From Sacculina carcini (lineage: Eukaryota > Arthropoda > Thecostraca > Sacculinidae), in assembly GCA_916048095.2 (NCBI GenBank), contig OU696579.1:6342001-6406000 (forward strand): DNA of 64,000 nt, read 5' to 3'. Both the position numbers and the translations under genes were made by a program. Positions 22,501 to 33,958 of the stretch are shown piece after piece (the first letter of the stretch is position 1; each line of letters opens with the position of its first letter). The notes under the pieces are model-generated. The model searched no databases and was not told where the DNA came from. It saw only the letters and a program-made list of their open reading frames with translations.

Positions 22501-23537
22501 GAATAAGTGAAATCGCCGAGATATAGACATAATTGTTGTACTCAGTACGAGACAGACAGTACTCCCAGTGTTGTCATATGGGAACAAACACTTTGTGGAC
22601 GATTTTCTCACGATTATTTCTAGCCAATTTCAAAAGTAGGACCACCAACAGATAGAGCATGAGACAGAATCAGAAGGCATATTTTGTATCATTAGACTCA
22701 ACACTGTACTCATCCAATCTTCGCCCATTTTTCACAAATTACAGTGTGTTATTCGGAGACTGGGGTGATAAAGGTTAAATTCGGCTGATACACTCATTCA
22801 CTCTTTTTTAAAAGCGTCACCGTCACCGTGTTGACCGTGGGCGTGCGATTGTGTGGGCCGCAGGGGAACCGATTGAACTGCTGATGAAGATGTCTGCCGT
22901 CAATCTGCCGGACCGTATTTCCCGCAACATGCTGGTCGAATACGGACCGGCATCGAGCGGCGACCGCGAAATGGTCGTGCTGAGCGCGCATCTGGACAGC
23001 TGGGATGTGGGCGACGGAGCGCTGGACAACGGCGCCGGCGTGTTTGTCAATCTGGAGAGCATGTTGGTGCTGAAACGTCTGGCGCTGGTGCCGCGTCGCA
23101 CGCTGCGCTCCGTCTTCTGGACGGCCGAGGAGGTGGGCTACAAGGGCGGTCATGCCTACATGCAACAGCACGGCGACGAAATGACGCGCGTGCAGGCAGC
23201 CATCGAGAACGACCTGGGCTCGTTCACGCCGCTCGGCATGCGCATCAACGGCAGCGACACGGCTCGCTGTATGCTGCAACACGTCATGGCCCTGCTGAGT
23301 TCCATCAACGCCACTCAAGTGGCGCCGCAGCCGATTCTGTCCGAAGTGCACTTGATGCAGTCCAAGGGTGTGCCGGCGCTCAATATAGACACCAACCAGA
23401 GCCGCTACTTTTGGTACCATCACACCAACGCCGACACAATGAGCGCTCTGGATCCTGACGAGATGGACCTGTGCGTGGCGACCATGGCAGCGACGAGTTA
23501 CGTGCTGGCCGATATGTCGCACCGGCTGCCCAGGTAA
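13019..23537 (+). CDS. CPQ: Carboxypeptidase Q (plasma glutamate carboxypeptidase, M28), 487 aa, 5 exons
   Basis: Exons: 13019-13174, 16598-16738, 18012-18212, 22171-22462, 22864-23537 (TAA). The first 23 or so residues are a signal peptide (hydrophobic FLVFIASLIAAVA). Peptidase family M28 dinuclear zinc residues are all visible: His306 in SAHLDSWD, bridging Asp318 in GALDNGAG, Glu352-Glu353 in WTAEE (general base plus ligand), Asp380 in ENDLG and the final His in HHTNADT (about 450). N-glycosylation sequons lie at NGS (392) and NAT (412). Length is close to the vertebrate enzyme (about 472 aa). The family hydrolyses dipeptides and other unsubstituted peptides in lysosomes or outside the cell. 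Exon 1 ends AAG|GCAAGT, a GC donor: the nearby GT alternatives break the frame or delete conserved sequence. A full TRIM retroelement (20679-22039) sits in intron 3 and a LINE fragment in the same intron. It ends tail-to-tail with CTCF. Confidence 0.94.
13326..13503. mobile_element. Truncated MITE of the CAGTGGCGGATCC family
   Basis: Left end and interior match the 14079-14327 copy (reverse orientation); the right terminal repeat is missing. Confidence 0.6.
14079..14327. mobile_element. hAT-type MITE (CAGTGGCGGATCC family)
   Basis: 249 bp; ends match at CTGGCGGATCC; 8-bp duplication GCTGAGCG / GTTGAGCG (one change) at 14071-14078 and 14328-14335. Confidence 0.8.
14381..14662. mobile_element. 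MITE of the CAGGGGTTC family
   Basis: Starts CAGGGGTGTG, has the shared GTTCCTGTGAAAATTA interior, ends GTGCGACCACTG. Confidence 0.6.
15211..15261. repeat. (AT)n microsatellite
   Basis: About 25 AT units in carboxypeptidase Q intron 1. Confidence 0.95.
16129..16215 (-). mobile_element. Retroelement 3' end with (TTGAC)n tail
   Basis: Minus strand reads AATGAATAAAGACTTGACTT followed by TTGAC repeats. Confidence 0.4.
18490..18985 (+). mobile_element. LINE 3' fragment, same family as the one at 2438-3497
   Basis: Plus-strand frame (to 18849, stop) matches the C-terminal part of the 2.4-3.5 kb LINE: EYAAVVW.PHEV, LQRLATKL, YEERL, RKDIKKYSFP. It ends GGTGAGTAC followed by ACACAC, just as the other copy does. 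5' truncated; located in carboxypeptidase Q intron 3. Confidence 0.8.
18986..20377. other. Carboxypeptidase Q intron 3, unannotated part
   Basis: AT-rich; a partial relative of the CAGAGCCGT MITE at about 19937-20000. Nothing else recognised. Confidence 0.5.
20386..20635. mobile_element. hAT-type MITE (CAGTGGCGGATCC family)
   Basis: 250 bp, ends resembling CAGTGGCGGATCC, perfect 8-bp duplication GATAGAGC at 20378-20385 and 20636-20643. Sits 30 bp from the TRIM element. Confidence 0.82.
20947..20982. repeat. LTR hairpin, 16-bp arms, loop GTGA
   Basis: Perfect GC-rich inverted repeat, arms 20947-20962 and 20967-20982, in the left LTR. Confidence 0.9.
21968..22003. repeat. LTR hairpin, 16-bp arms, loop TCAC
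   Basis: Same arms as in the left LTR (21968-21983 and 21988-22003), but with the loop reverse-complemented. Confidence 0.9.
22463..22863. other. Carboxypeptidase Q intron 4
   Basis: No repeat or RNA gene recognised; one of the few introns here without a TG run at its acceptor. Confidence 0.6.
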
Positions 23538-24151
23538 CAGTCAACGTAAGTTCCACACTGTCTATCGTCTACCTTGAACTGCGTCTGCTCAAATCTCAAC
23601 CGGGTAGTTGCTAAAGTTGTAATTTCCTGGATATTCGTGAAATAATCTGAGCACCCATGCCGAGCTAATTTTGGCGGTGATTCATCGTGCGTAATCTGAT
23701 AGAAGACGTAAAAAGTATTGGGTGTCTCCGGCGAGTCGGATTTCGTCCGTAATCCCGCTATCATTGCCTCACTGAAATCACCAAATATAGCCAGTTTTCC
23801 ACCAAGTCCACACAACTTACATGATGGTAATTCATTGCCAATAATTATACTCGAATGCACTTTCCTACCTCGCACAGTTAAAAGCTCTGTATGTGTGTGT
23901 GTAGGTCGTCTGGTAGTGGTGTTGTGAGTGTCTGTGCAGGGCAGCACACACACATGATCGTGACAGTGGCGGTGACAGCGTGGTCAGTAATGTTCAGCCG
24001 GCATCTGATGCTGGCATAGCTCGTGATTGCATAATATTCGTCACGTGTATTTGGCCCCTCATGTTCAATTCAGCGAGATTTATACGAGTGCATGTGCGTG
24101 TGAGCTTGTGTGTGTGTGTGTGTGTGGAAAATTGAACTTGATAACGGAGAC

Positions 24152-24157
24152 AATAAA
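24152..24157 (+). terminator. Candidate poly(A) signal for carboxypeptidase Q
   Basis: AATAAA about 615 nt after the stop codon. It lies only 18 bp from the candidate signal of the converging CTCF gene, so the two 3' ends would meet or overlap. Confidence 0.35.
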
Positions 24158-24174
24158 TATAGAAAACGATCGAG

Positions 24175-24180
24175 TTTATT
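24175..24180 (-). terminator. Candidate poly(A) signal for CTCF
   Basis: TTTATT on the plus strand is AATAAA for CTCF, about 285 nt after its stop, with a TG-rich stretch on the sense strand close by. Confidence 0.4.
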
Positions 24181-24463
24181 GAGCCGCGGCATAAATGTCA
24201 CCACACTGGCTGTGAACTGAGAAATTCTAGCAAAAACAAAAACGCACAACATGCACCTATACAACTGCCGCCCAATACAACACCAAAAAGACTTATAAAT
24301 GATGACGCAAATCTATGACGCCGATCTCATCGCTTTGATTGGCCACAAAACGACCGCAAAAAGACGTACAAAAAACACACACACAGTCAGAATTGATCGG
24401 CAGTCAGCAACCCTACTGCTCTCACAGAAATCCAGTGCCGTGCCAACTCATTAACTCGGCCGC

Positions 24464-25529
24464 TCAAAACAAACTCATTCCGGTCGCCGGCTTGGAGTCA
24501 TGCTCAACAAACGCCACTTCTCCATCATCATCCTGCCAACACACACACACACACACACACGCAGATGATCGTTCAGTATCAGAACATAGATGAGCCGAGA
24601 TAATGAAACCCATCCTTAACGCAGACAAGCAACACACTTATTGACAAATTGTTCATATTGTGCCTATCTGGCTAAAATCACATTCATTGGGTCTGCATGT
24701 GTGTGCGTGTGTGTGGGTGTATGTGTGTTTGAGTCTCACATCGAAGCCGAAACAATTCTGCATGTCCTGTCTGGTCTTGAGTGCCGTATCGGCCGCCACT
24801 GCCGCCGCCCGGCGTGAACTACTGCGCGTGCCGACCGAGCCGCCCACCGCCGCCGCCGCCGCATTCATCATGACGCCCGGCTCAGCTGCGGCCGCTCCGC
24901 CACTGATCGACACGTCGGCGGTGCCCGAGAGCGGCGCATTGATGGCGACGGCAGCCGGCTGGTCGAGAGCCGAGTCCGGCACGACGGCCACCGTCTGCGC
25001 CTCGCCGTTGGCGTCCTGCAACTGGATCACCTCGAGCACGACGTACTGCTGTCCGTCCTCGCCCTGTACGGCCACCATGCGCTGCTGTCCGCCGGCCGCC
25101 TCGTCGCCGCCACCGCCAATCTCGTCGTCGTCAACGTCCTCGTCACGCTCAATCTCCTCGTCCAACATCTGCTGCTGCTGTTGGTGATGGTGTTGTTGGT
25201 GATGTAGCAGGGCCGGGTCGTGGTGTGACAAGTGTTGTTGCGGCTGCTGAGACAAGTGCGAGGCAGCTGGGTCCTCAATCACAGTGTCCAGCTCGTCCTC
25301 CGAGTACATGTCGGCGTCCTCGCCCATCAACTGCCATCCACACACACACACACACACACACACACGTCGGATATTCAGCATAGACCGATAGGATTTCTGC
25401 CGGTATTGAGGAATTTTCTGTTTGAAATATGGCTACTATATGAAATAATTTTTGAAATGCACCATCATCAACAATCGACTGACTCGAAACTTCATCATCT
25501 CGCGCATGCAGAGCAGATACAACAACAAC

Positions 25530-25580
<51 letters not shown>

Positions 25581-26974
25581 AAGAGCGTTGTCTCACCTGA
25601 ATTTTGCGTTCGCGTCCGAGTTTGAGTGCCAGTTGTTTCTCGGCAGCGCTGGCCTCCGGGTCGTGGATGGCCAGGTGGCGGATCAGGTTGCCCTTGTGGC
25701 GGAACGTGCGGCCACACTCGCAACACTCGTGCGTCTTGTCGCGCGGCTGCGGCGGGATGTACTGCGGGTTGTGGTAGAGGTTGATGTGGCGCTTGAGCAG
25801 CTGTTTCTGACGGAACGACTGGTCGCAGTGCTGACACACGTACGGCTTCTGGTCGGTGTGAATGAGCATGTGCGACTCCAAATGACGCTGGTTGATCGAC
25901 GAGTAGGGACACAGATCGCACTTGAAACACTTCTCTCCCTCGTGAGTCTTGCTGTGCAGCTTGTAGGAGTAGCGGTCGGGGAAGCTCTTGCCGCAGCGCT
26001 TGCATTTGATCGGTTTGTCGGACGTGTGCAGTTTCTGCACGTGGATGCGCAGGTCGGTCTTGCGGCCGCACGTGGTCGGACACAGCTCGCACTGGTAGAC
26101 GGGCTTGGCGCCTGCGGCAGAACCACCTGTGACCACTGTCAATATCAGCGGGCACCAACACCGACCACACCAGCCACCGCAACAACCACACCAGCCACAG
26201 CCAAACAACACGCCGAAACGAGGACGCGGACGTCGCGAGTGAACGAATTAAGCAAACAGGATGGAGTGAGCGGGACGGATTTCAGTGAGTGATTGCAGGA
26301 ATACAGATCATCACAAAACCAAAATCATTCTTCCTTGAAAATACCTCATACAAGGACGTAAATCAGACAGGCAGATGGGATGAATAAGCCATACGTCGAG
26401 CCTGACGATGCAAACACGTGATAAAGTATGCCTGATTTCAATGTGCTAGAGTTTTTTACTGCTTTCGATACGTAATCACATGACATATTTTTACAATACA
26501 AGATTTTTACGATACAAACAAATTATTGTCATAATCTCATTCGCTGTGGTATTGATATATATTTACATTGTCACATTGAAAACAAACACATGACTAGCAC
26601 TTATTGTTGGTTGAAGAACGCTAAACGGTTATATAATTCGTGATATCCACACTGGCCCGGACAATATATGGATCACCGCCAAACATGACAGCGAACAAAG
26701 TAAACACGCACAAACACATATGAGCCTAGTGTGAGTGTGAGCGAACAAGTCGAACCTGAGTGGATGGTCTTGTGCGCCTTCAGCGAGTTGCTCTGCGTGA
26801 AGCGCGTGCCACAAATGTCACATTCGTACGGTTTCTCGCCGGTGTGAATGCGCAAGTGACGCTTCAACTTGAACGTGTCAGGCGAGGCGTACGTGCAATG
26901 AGGACACTGCCACACACACACACACACACACGCATTGTTGAATTCACAGCAAACTAGTAATTTACTGGCAGGAT

Positions 26975-27055
<81 letters not shown>

Positions 27056-27344
27056 CACACAGACACACATGCACAAACACGGCCACTCACACACATGTGC
27101 ATGGACGCTCAGACTCAGACACACAAGCAGACACTTACATACACACACACACACAGAGACACACACACACACACAGCTTCAGTCGTACTTATCGCCCTGA
27201 AATCTATCAAATACACCTTTAAGCGATGTCCCAGCAAGCAGCGCATGCCACGTTTCAGCTCTAGTTGACCATATGTTGAGTGTGAAAGCAGAGACCAATG
27301 AAACAACGCCTGGACACTGGCACAAATTGACAACTTGGCGCGCG

Positions 27345-27375
<31 letters not shown>

Positions 27376-27525
27376 ATGAGTGAGGCACCTGGTAGGGTCT
27401 CTCGCCGGTGTGTGAGCGCATGTGTCGTCGTAGCTTGCTCAGCTCCACGCTGGAGTAGTCGCACTCAGTACACTGATGCGGCTTCTCTTTGGTGTGAATG
27501 TAGCGCACATGACGCACCAGCTCAC

Positions 27526-27566
<41 letters not shown>

Positions 27567-28665
27567 AGTGAATCGTAACACACATCTGCAAACACACAGC
27601 CGAAACCTGCCAGAACTTGGCGGCAAGTCAGGATAGACTCGCAGACAAAATCAAAAAGACTAAAATAGATAGAATTAGATTAAGTTGCATGAGTAAAACA
27701 GAATCTAGAGAACAACTCACTTGAGAAAGCCTCAAATTAAGAAAATAATAAAAATTTACAGCAAAAAAAAGCATTGTTTAGTGTTAGGGGCCTCTTATAG
27801 AACAGCAAATGAGAAGTAACTAGCGAATGGGTCAGCTGCAGCTAGACACAAGATGTCTGGTGAAACTGGCAACACTACAATCACGCGGATCAACCAGCAC
27901 AGCAGACTGACTGACCAAGTGCATTGAGCCACCAACATGATGTGAACATCACCTGAGGTGGTGAACGAAGAGTCGCAGAACCGACAGCCGTGCGGTTTGG
28001 TGCCCGTGTGCGTGTTGACGTGGTTCTGCAGCGAGGCGAGCGTCTTGAAGCCGCGCTCACACACTGAACACTTGTGAGGACGCTCCTCCGAGTGAGACTT
28101 CATGTGTCGCGACAACAAGTACCTACCGCCGCAAACACACACGCACACACACACACACACGGGCTCTTAGCCGGGGCTGCTTAAACCACCAGGGGATGCG
28201 AGACTAGTTCTTAAGAGGTGAGAGGATTCCTGTGAAAATTAAAGAAAATATACGTGTTTTACTATGATCTATATAGTTCCCTAAAACAGTGTTTTCTCAC
28301 AAAAGCTTTAAGCTGCATGAAGAAATATTGAATAGAAACTTATTTGTTATCGCGTCGTTGGATTTTTTCTCCTTTTCATATAGCTATAAAAAATCCAGGG
28401 GGTGCGAGAACTGACATTTTTTTTGGAAGAGTGCCAACACTGAAACAGGTTGAAAACCACTGCTCCCATTGAACGACACTACGACAAAATGTATGAAAAA
28501 TAGAACCGCATGCCGTTCAAATACAAGTTGTACAGTATATTACACTATTTAGCAATGAGCTTGCGTGCTGAACTAACAATCACAATCTGATACAATGCCA
28601 GCCGTGACAACACTACAGGACAAACACACTGCGAAACACTGACACCACCAGCACGACGAAGAGAA

Positions 28666-28701
<36 letters not shown>

Positions 28702-30232
28702 CGTGCGGTGGCAGACACGCACCGTTTGGGACTGGTGTAGTTGCAATAGTTGCACATGTACGCCTGTGCGACCGGCTGCGACTTGCGCCCGCCGCCCGAC
28801 GATGTGGCAGCCGACGACACGGCGCCGGTGGCACGAGTAATCACGCCTCGCTTGTCGTCCTCATCAGAAGCGGCCAACTGACACACACACACACACATAC
28901 ATGGTATTGTCACATGTGGGCTGTACAGAACAGTGCGGTACACAATGAAGACTGCCGCAGCAGCCAATGGTTGACAAATGACACCAATGACAGCGTGTGT
29001 ATGTGTGTAAATGTGTGTGTGTGTGTGTGTGTGTAAAGTCGCTTTCTTCCAGCCTCAGTTATGATTGAAGGATAAATTATATCTCCTTTGCGTGTGTTGA
29101 CTGTTTTTTCATTTAGATGTACAAATATTATGGATGCCTCTTTTGCAAGTAATATGGAGTTCACAGGTGGTCTTCGATTCTTGGTGACAATATCATTGAT
29201 AGTTGGCATGCCCAGTTGTTGGTAGACTTCTGAAATGAGTTCGGAGTTGTGTGTGACAATCAGTCACCTCGTCACGGTGTTCGTCGGCCTCGTTGAAGTC
29301 ATACACTGCCATATTCTGTTCCTCACCCTCCAACTTCTGACCTTCCTCGGCATCCGGCTGTAATATCGGCGAGCAAAAACACAATAAGCAGTTGAGAAAT
29401 GCACAATAACTGCACAACACACCGTTTGAGCTAGTTTAGCCGTTCAACATAATATCAAGTATATGCGAGTTGAATACTGCACTGAGACCAATATACGCTA
29501 CGCCAATTCCGTGTGTTCACAACTGAGCACGCAATGAATTGCTATATATGCTTCCATTTGTCTCGTGTTGTCGTTTAACACACCACACCAACCTGCACGA
29601 TGAGCACGTAGCTGACTTCGTCCGAGTTCTCGGTGGGCACAATGGTGACGGTGGGATAGTTGGCGGCCGCCTGCACCGAGGACGATGTGGGCACGACCGC
29701 CGTCGCCTCGCCAACACTCAACTGCTGCTGCTGTTGCTGTTGTATGTTGGCAGCAGACGCAGCCGCAGCCGCCGCAGCAGCAGCCGCAGCCAAGGAAGCG
29801 GCCGACGGACGACCGCGCTGCACATACACACACACACACACATATACACACACAGTTAGCACTACACATGATGCGAACTTATTTTAGATGAATCTGGTCT
29901 GCCGGCCGGCTATCAGGCGGGCATACATTGAAGTGCCGTCTAGTCTCGAGGTGTGTAATGAATACCCAACAGATGACGCCCGTATGATACGCCATGCGGG
30001 CGATACACATCCAGCTACACCACTGTGTGTGTGTGTGTGTACCCTGGGTCGAGTGACGACGGCGGGCACGGGTGGTTGTTGTGCTGGTGGTTGAGCTACT
30101 TCGGTAGGTGCCACCGCCACCGCCGCCGCTGCCGCTGCTGTCGTGGCCGATCTGATAAAGTACTGGCCAGATTGGTCCATGTACACTTGACCAACCTCTC
30201 CCAGGCCTCCACCGGCAGCACCACCGCCTGCG

Positions 30233-30278
<46 letters not shown>

Positions 30279-30695
30279 CAGCCACTGTGTGCGTGACAAC
30301 CGTCAGTGATGGTGAAATGCATGTTTGAGCATGTGCGTAAGCGTGTATTTTTTGTGTGTGTATGTGGGTGTTTGTGTAGTTGGAGCTCTCAAACAATGGA
30401 CCGCAAATACGTCGATCACTCGCAACTGTAGCACAAGAGCGATGAGCAATATGTGAGGATATTACGTCTACACACTGTAACACAAACAACAGTCAGAGAG
30501 ACGTCAATGGGCAAAATGATTCACTCATGAAAACCGGCCATATACTTGACACGAAGCAGCTTGTGATGCGCAGTGACACAGTGAGAGGCGGCGCATTGGC
30601 CAACACGCACCTGGCTCGCTGGCGCCAGTCTGTAGGTCGCGCTGAAAGTTGTCCAGGTAGTTCTGGATATCGGTGACATTCTCGGCCGCCTCCAT
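24464..30695 (-). CDS. CTCF: CTCF, 11-zinc-finger chromatin architecture protein, 790 aa, 11 exons
   Basis: Exons in transcript order: 30695-30611, 30227-30043, 29817-29593, 29357-29268, 28877-28723, 28122-27953, 27525-27389, 26906-26756, 26111-25597, 25330-24740, 24532-24464 (TGA); total 2373 nt, all phases consistent. Residues about 235-550 form eleven C2H2 fingers. Diagnostic pieces include TSGELVRH (finger 3, across an intron), [18 protein letters not shown] (finger 4), [18 protein letters not shown] (finger 5), [10 protein letters not shown] (finger 6) and [11 protein letters not shown] (finger 10). Finger 11 is C2H2 here (HLAIH), whereas it is C2HC in vertebrates. The N-terminus has Ala/Gln-rich stretches, an AT-hook-like RRGRP, and VYDF at residues 183-186, matching the cohesin-binding YDF motif of vertebrate CTCF. 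The C-terminus is acidic and His/Gln-rich. The last 22-residue exon is the least certain part, resting on a good acceptor and matching phase. CTCF binds insulators and arrests cohesin loop extrusion in the nucleus. Confidence 0.94.
25529..25574. repeat. (CA)n microsatellite just after CTCF exon 9
   Basis: TG on the CTCF sense strand, about 20 nt after the exon 9 donor; a second run (25339-25364) precedes the exon 10 acceptor. Confidence 0.9.
26976..27172. repeat. (CA)n-rich block in CTCF intron 7
   Basis: A pure CA run of about 75 bp (26976-27051) followed by CA-rich variants. Confidence 0.9.
28171..28462. mobile_element. MITE of the CAGGGGTTC family, in CTCF intron 5
   Basis: Contains GCTTAAACCACCAGGGGATGC at its left end, the ATTCCTGTGAAAATTAAAG interior and GGTTGAAAACCACTG at the right end. 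Confidence 0.65.
30236..30277. repeat. (CA)n microsatellite at CTCF exon 2 acceptor
   Basis: On the CTCF strand a TG run ends GGCGCAG at the exon border. Confidence 0.95.
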
Positions 30696-31241
30696 GACTG
30701 CCTGAAGACCGAGCGTCGGCCGCCTTCACCAGCGCTGATACAAACAAGCAAACGTTCATTCAAACTGCGCTCAGATGTACATTATACATGCACCAGATGA
30801 TTGGGTCTATATGGCATGTAGTGTTGTGTGTTTATCTACAGTGGTACTCAAACACGTCTTGATTGACGAGGCCCGGGCCTGGCACGAGGTCAGTGCCTAA
30901 TCCACTAAGCTCGAATGTACTTGGTGTGACACCTCAACGACCCGCTAGGACTCGAGAATCTAATTTCATTATCTCCGAGCGGAGGTACCCATCCCAAACC
31001 AGAACTAGTAGTCCTGGGTAATAGTGAGTTGTTCATATCTGCCATAGGTATTAATTCAAGGTCAGTTACATAGTTGAAAAATGCCCAATGATGCGGTCAG
31101 AAGTGTGTCCAAAAAGTACATACTGCAACCTAGAACAATTTTAGACGTTGAAATACTCAGACGCCGGTTACAGGCGCAAATTCTATCGGTTTCATCGGCC
31201 GATGGCACACCTGAACATATCTGGGTGTGACATTGACTATA

Positions 31242-32567
31242 CAGTCGAAATCGCTCAATGTCATAGTTTGGTTAATATGATACCATCGTCAGGTCCCGAA
31301 CTTCGGTCCTATGTTTTACACAGGGACATAGACCGCTTAATGTCATACCGGTTAATGTCATACTGTTTGTGGTCCAGTATATTTGCCAGTGCAAATGAAA
31401 TAGGTTATTAGCATACCCTTGTGGCCAGCCAGTTCATGTTTTGTATGTATTTGTCCATTCAGTCAAAAACATATTATTTGCGCGTAGTGATTGTGGCAGC
31501 AGTGATGGGTACTGAGTTCAAGCTGCAGGATAAGTTGCAAATCTTGGACCAGCTCAAGGCTGGTAAGAAGCAAACATTGCAAAGGGCCTCGGCTGCGATC
31601 AGGGAACAATCTCAATAATCAGGTAGAAAGAGAAAGAAATTCGAGACATTGCGGTGACCAGCAGCAATCTGAGTCGGAAGCGCGAGAGATCGAGCAATAT
31701 TGCAAATGCAATGCAAAAATGCAATGGTGGTGGCAAAGGAATTAATGACAAACGTGATGTCCAAGGAGCTGGACGGCTGTGCGCCTAGGGACATTTTCAA
31801 TGTAGATGAGACGGCACTGTTCTATAGAGCGACGCCCTCAGGCACGCTTGCAATAAGCGACAGCAAGCCGACACAGGGAAAGATGCCCAAGGACCGGTTC
31901 ACGGTGCTTATGGTAGCAAACAGCAATGTAAGCGAGAACCATTCTTATGTCGTTGGCAATTACCAAAATCTCCGGTGCTCCCAAAGACTGGACATAACTC
32001 ACTTGTCGTACATCTCCAGTTGCGGTGACGACGATGATGATGATGAACCGGACTTCGCGCAAACGGCGGAGTTTGAAGAGTTGGTAGCATTATGAGTTGA
32101 TAGAGTAGTATATGATATGAGTAGTATATAGAGTTGGATGCAGAAGTGGGGTGTTACGGCGAGCTGAGTGATGCTGAGATCGTCAGCGCAGTGAGGGGCA
32201 AAGGAGACGATGACGGGACGGATGATGGTGCCAGTGGAACTGGCGGGCCATTCCTACCGCGAAGGAAGCGCATGCGGCAATGGATGTCATTCACACTTAT
32301 TTGGAGAACAATTTTGCGCACCGGCTGTTCAGCAGCACTGAGGGAAAATACACAAATACATGCTGGGCAAACGCAGTCATATTCGCGATTTCCACATGAA
32401 GCAACGACTTGTCCGCTGTGCATTACTTTTACATTTCTGATGCTTGTTAAAATACACCGACTTATTAACACAAGTTTGAAGCCGAAAAATGTCCAAAAAG
32501 GTTGAGTTCGGTGAATGCCATACTTCTTGCAGGTGCCGAGGGTATGACATTAAGCGGTTTCGATTGT
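31242..32567 (+). mobile_element. Decayed pogo/Tigger DNA transposon
   Basis: Terminal inverted repeats of the type CAGTCGAAACCGCTTAATG (left 31242 on, right ending about 32567), TA at the left flank. Inside are broken transposase pieces: an N-terminal helix-turn-helix start (FKLQDKLQILDQLKAGKK, 31510-31570), and a DDE-domain stretch DIFNVDETALFYRATPSGTL with KDRFTVLMVANSN (31790-31930), plus an acidic C-terminal piece. Stops and gaps between them mean it is dead. Confidence 0.78.
31504..32095 (+). pseudogene. Pogo/Tigger (CENP-B/jerky-like) transposase remnant
   Basis: Two open pieces (31504-31618 and 31700-32095) separated by stops. NVDETALFYR matches the second catalytic Asp region of pogo-type DDE transposases. 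Much of the protein between the DNA-binding region and the DDE core is missing. Confidence 0.65.
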
Positions 32568-33918
32568 GCTACGCGTTATGGAGAGCAATGAAAGACGACC
32601 GTTAGCTATGACGTATGCAGTGGCCATCCGAAGCTTAAAATGTTTCAGACACGGCATTAAAACTCATCATCGGTGAACAGACGAAGCTACGAAAATACCC
32701 CAGTCAAACGAACTTAAATAAAGGAGCGACGCGCCCTCTACTTACCGTTCGAGGCTGACCTTATTCAAGTCGTCACTAACGGCGCTAGCGTAGATGACGT
32801 GGACAGACGAACGCCTTTTCGCTCCTCACCAGAGGGTCGTGCAAATTTATCTTGTCGTGCAAATTTATCTTACTCCAATCATGGATACAACTGTCCTAAA
32901 CATGCATTAAATGTGATGGCACTATATATCTGAAGAAAATAAACTTGTGAAGAACGCCAAGTGGCAAAGCAAAATGGCCGCACCTCTGCGTTCTAAGTAT
33001 GTTGACGTCATCATGAAAGTGTTTTGTGAGAACCAAACGTTTTAAAATACGAAACAATCATTTTTCGGTGCAAAAATAGCGTAATTAAAAAAGTTCCTTG
33101 CTAATCAGTAATTGAGTTAGCATTCTCACGTAAAAAATGATGAGACAAGCTTTGGTAATGCTTAAATAACTAAACAAATAGACATCCTACTGATTCGAAA
33201 ATAATTTTTTACATCAAAATCAATTTATTTATCTAGTTGAATAATGCAGATATTGCAAAATGGGGTATTTTCTTTAACAAGTAATTAACAAGTTTGTCAA
33301 AATCTATGAAATGAGACCATTTATTTCAAATTTATTTTTTTATCATTCATTTAAGAATAATTCTCAATTTATATTTTGAACTATTGAATAAATACACTTT
33401 TGTATACTTAGTCATAAAAAGTACAAGAAGTGCTCGACGCCATTTTTGTTTTCTGTGTTGGGTCTGTTTTTAGGGCTGGTTTTCGTTAACTGAGGTTAAT
33501 TGACTCTTATTTCATTTATTCTGTCCCCAGTGTTGTTAGACGCGTTTATTCTGGTGATAAAAGGTCTATTCAACTTGGTCTTGTTTGATGTGTACGTAAA
33601 CTTATGCAGTGCGTGGGAGGGTACATACTGCTTTCAGATCCAAGTCGTTTTAGTCGCGTCGTCTTATCCGAATTCTGAATTTTATCACTTTCATAATGTG
33701 TTTTAGGTCATCATTTTCACAAGATTTGGGATGGGTTTCCTGTATTAGATAAACTTGCGCTCTTAATGTCATTTGCAATTGCGCGTTTTATGTAGTTTAT
33801 TTTTATTGTACAGTAGCTGTTTTTTTGTTTTCTATTGGTTGACTTATCCGCTTGCTTTTCAGTCCATAGCTGTGTTTTGCTTAAGCGACACAGCCTGATT
33901 TTCTTTGTGAATTGGTAG
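32568..33918. other. RBM12 upstream region
   Basis: Holds a short direct repeat (GTCGTGCAAATTTATCTT region near 32838-32872) and AT-rich sequence. No gene or mobile element recognised. Confidence 0.5.
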
Positions 33919-33926
33919 TATATAAG
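33919..33926 (+). promoter_or_regulatory. TATA box upstream of RBM12
   Basis: TATATAAG lies 33 nt before the RBM12 start codon at 33959. If transcription begins about 30 bp downstream, the 5' leader would be only around 10 nt, unusually short. The element could instead serve a longer, spliced leader not visible here. Confidence 0.4.
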
Positions 33927-33958
33927 CAGCTTGACACCGAGAGCAGCACGGAGGCGGC

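Noticed and set aside
25588-26292. Open frame antisense to the CTCF fingers.
   Set aside because: Shadow of the finger exon; repetitive hydrophobic product mirrors the C2H2 repeats.
28182-28196. CCACCAGGGGATGC resembles a CTCF binding motif inside a CTCF intron, suggesting autoregulation.
   Set aside because: The GGC part of the core is missing and the sequence is the end of a MITE family; no basis to call a site.
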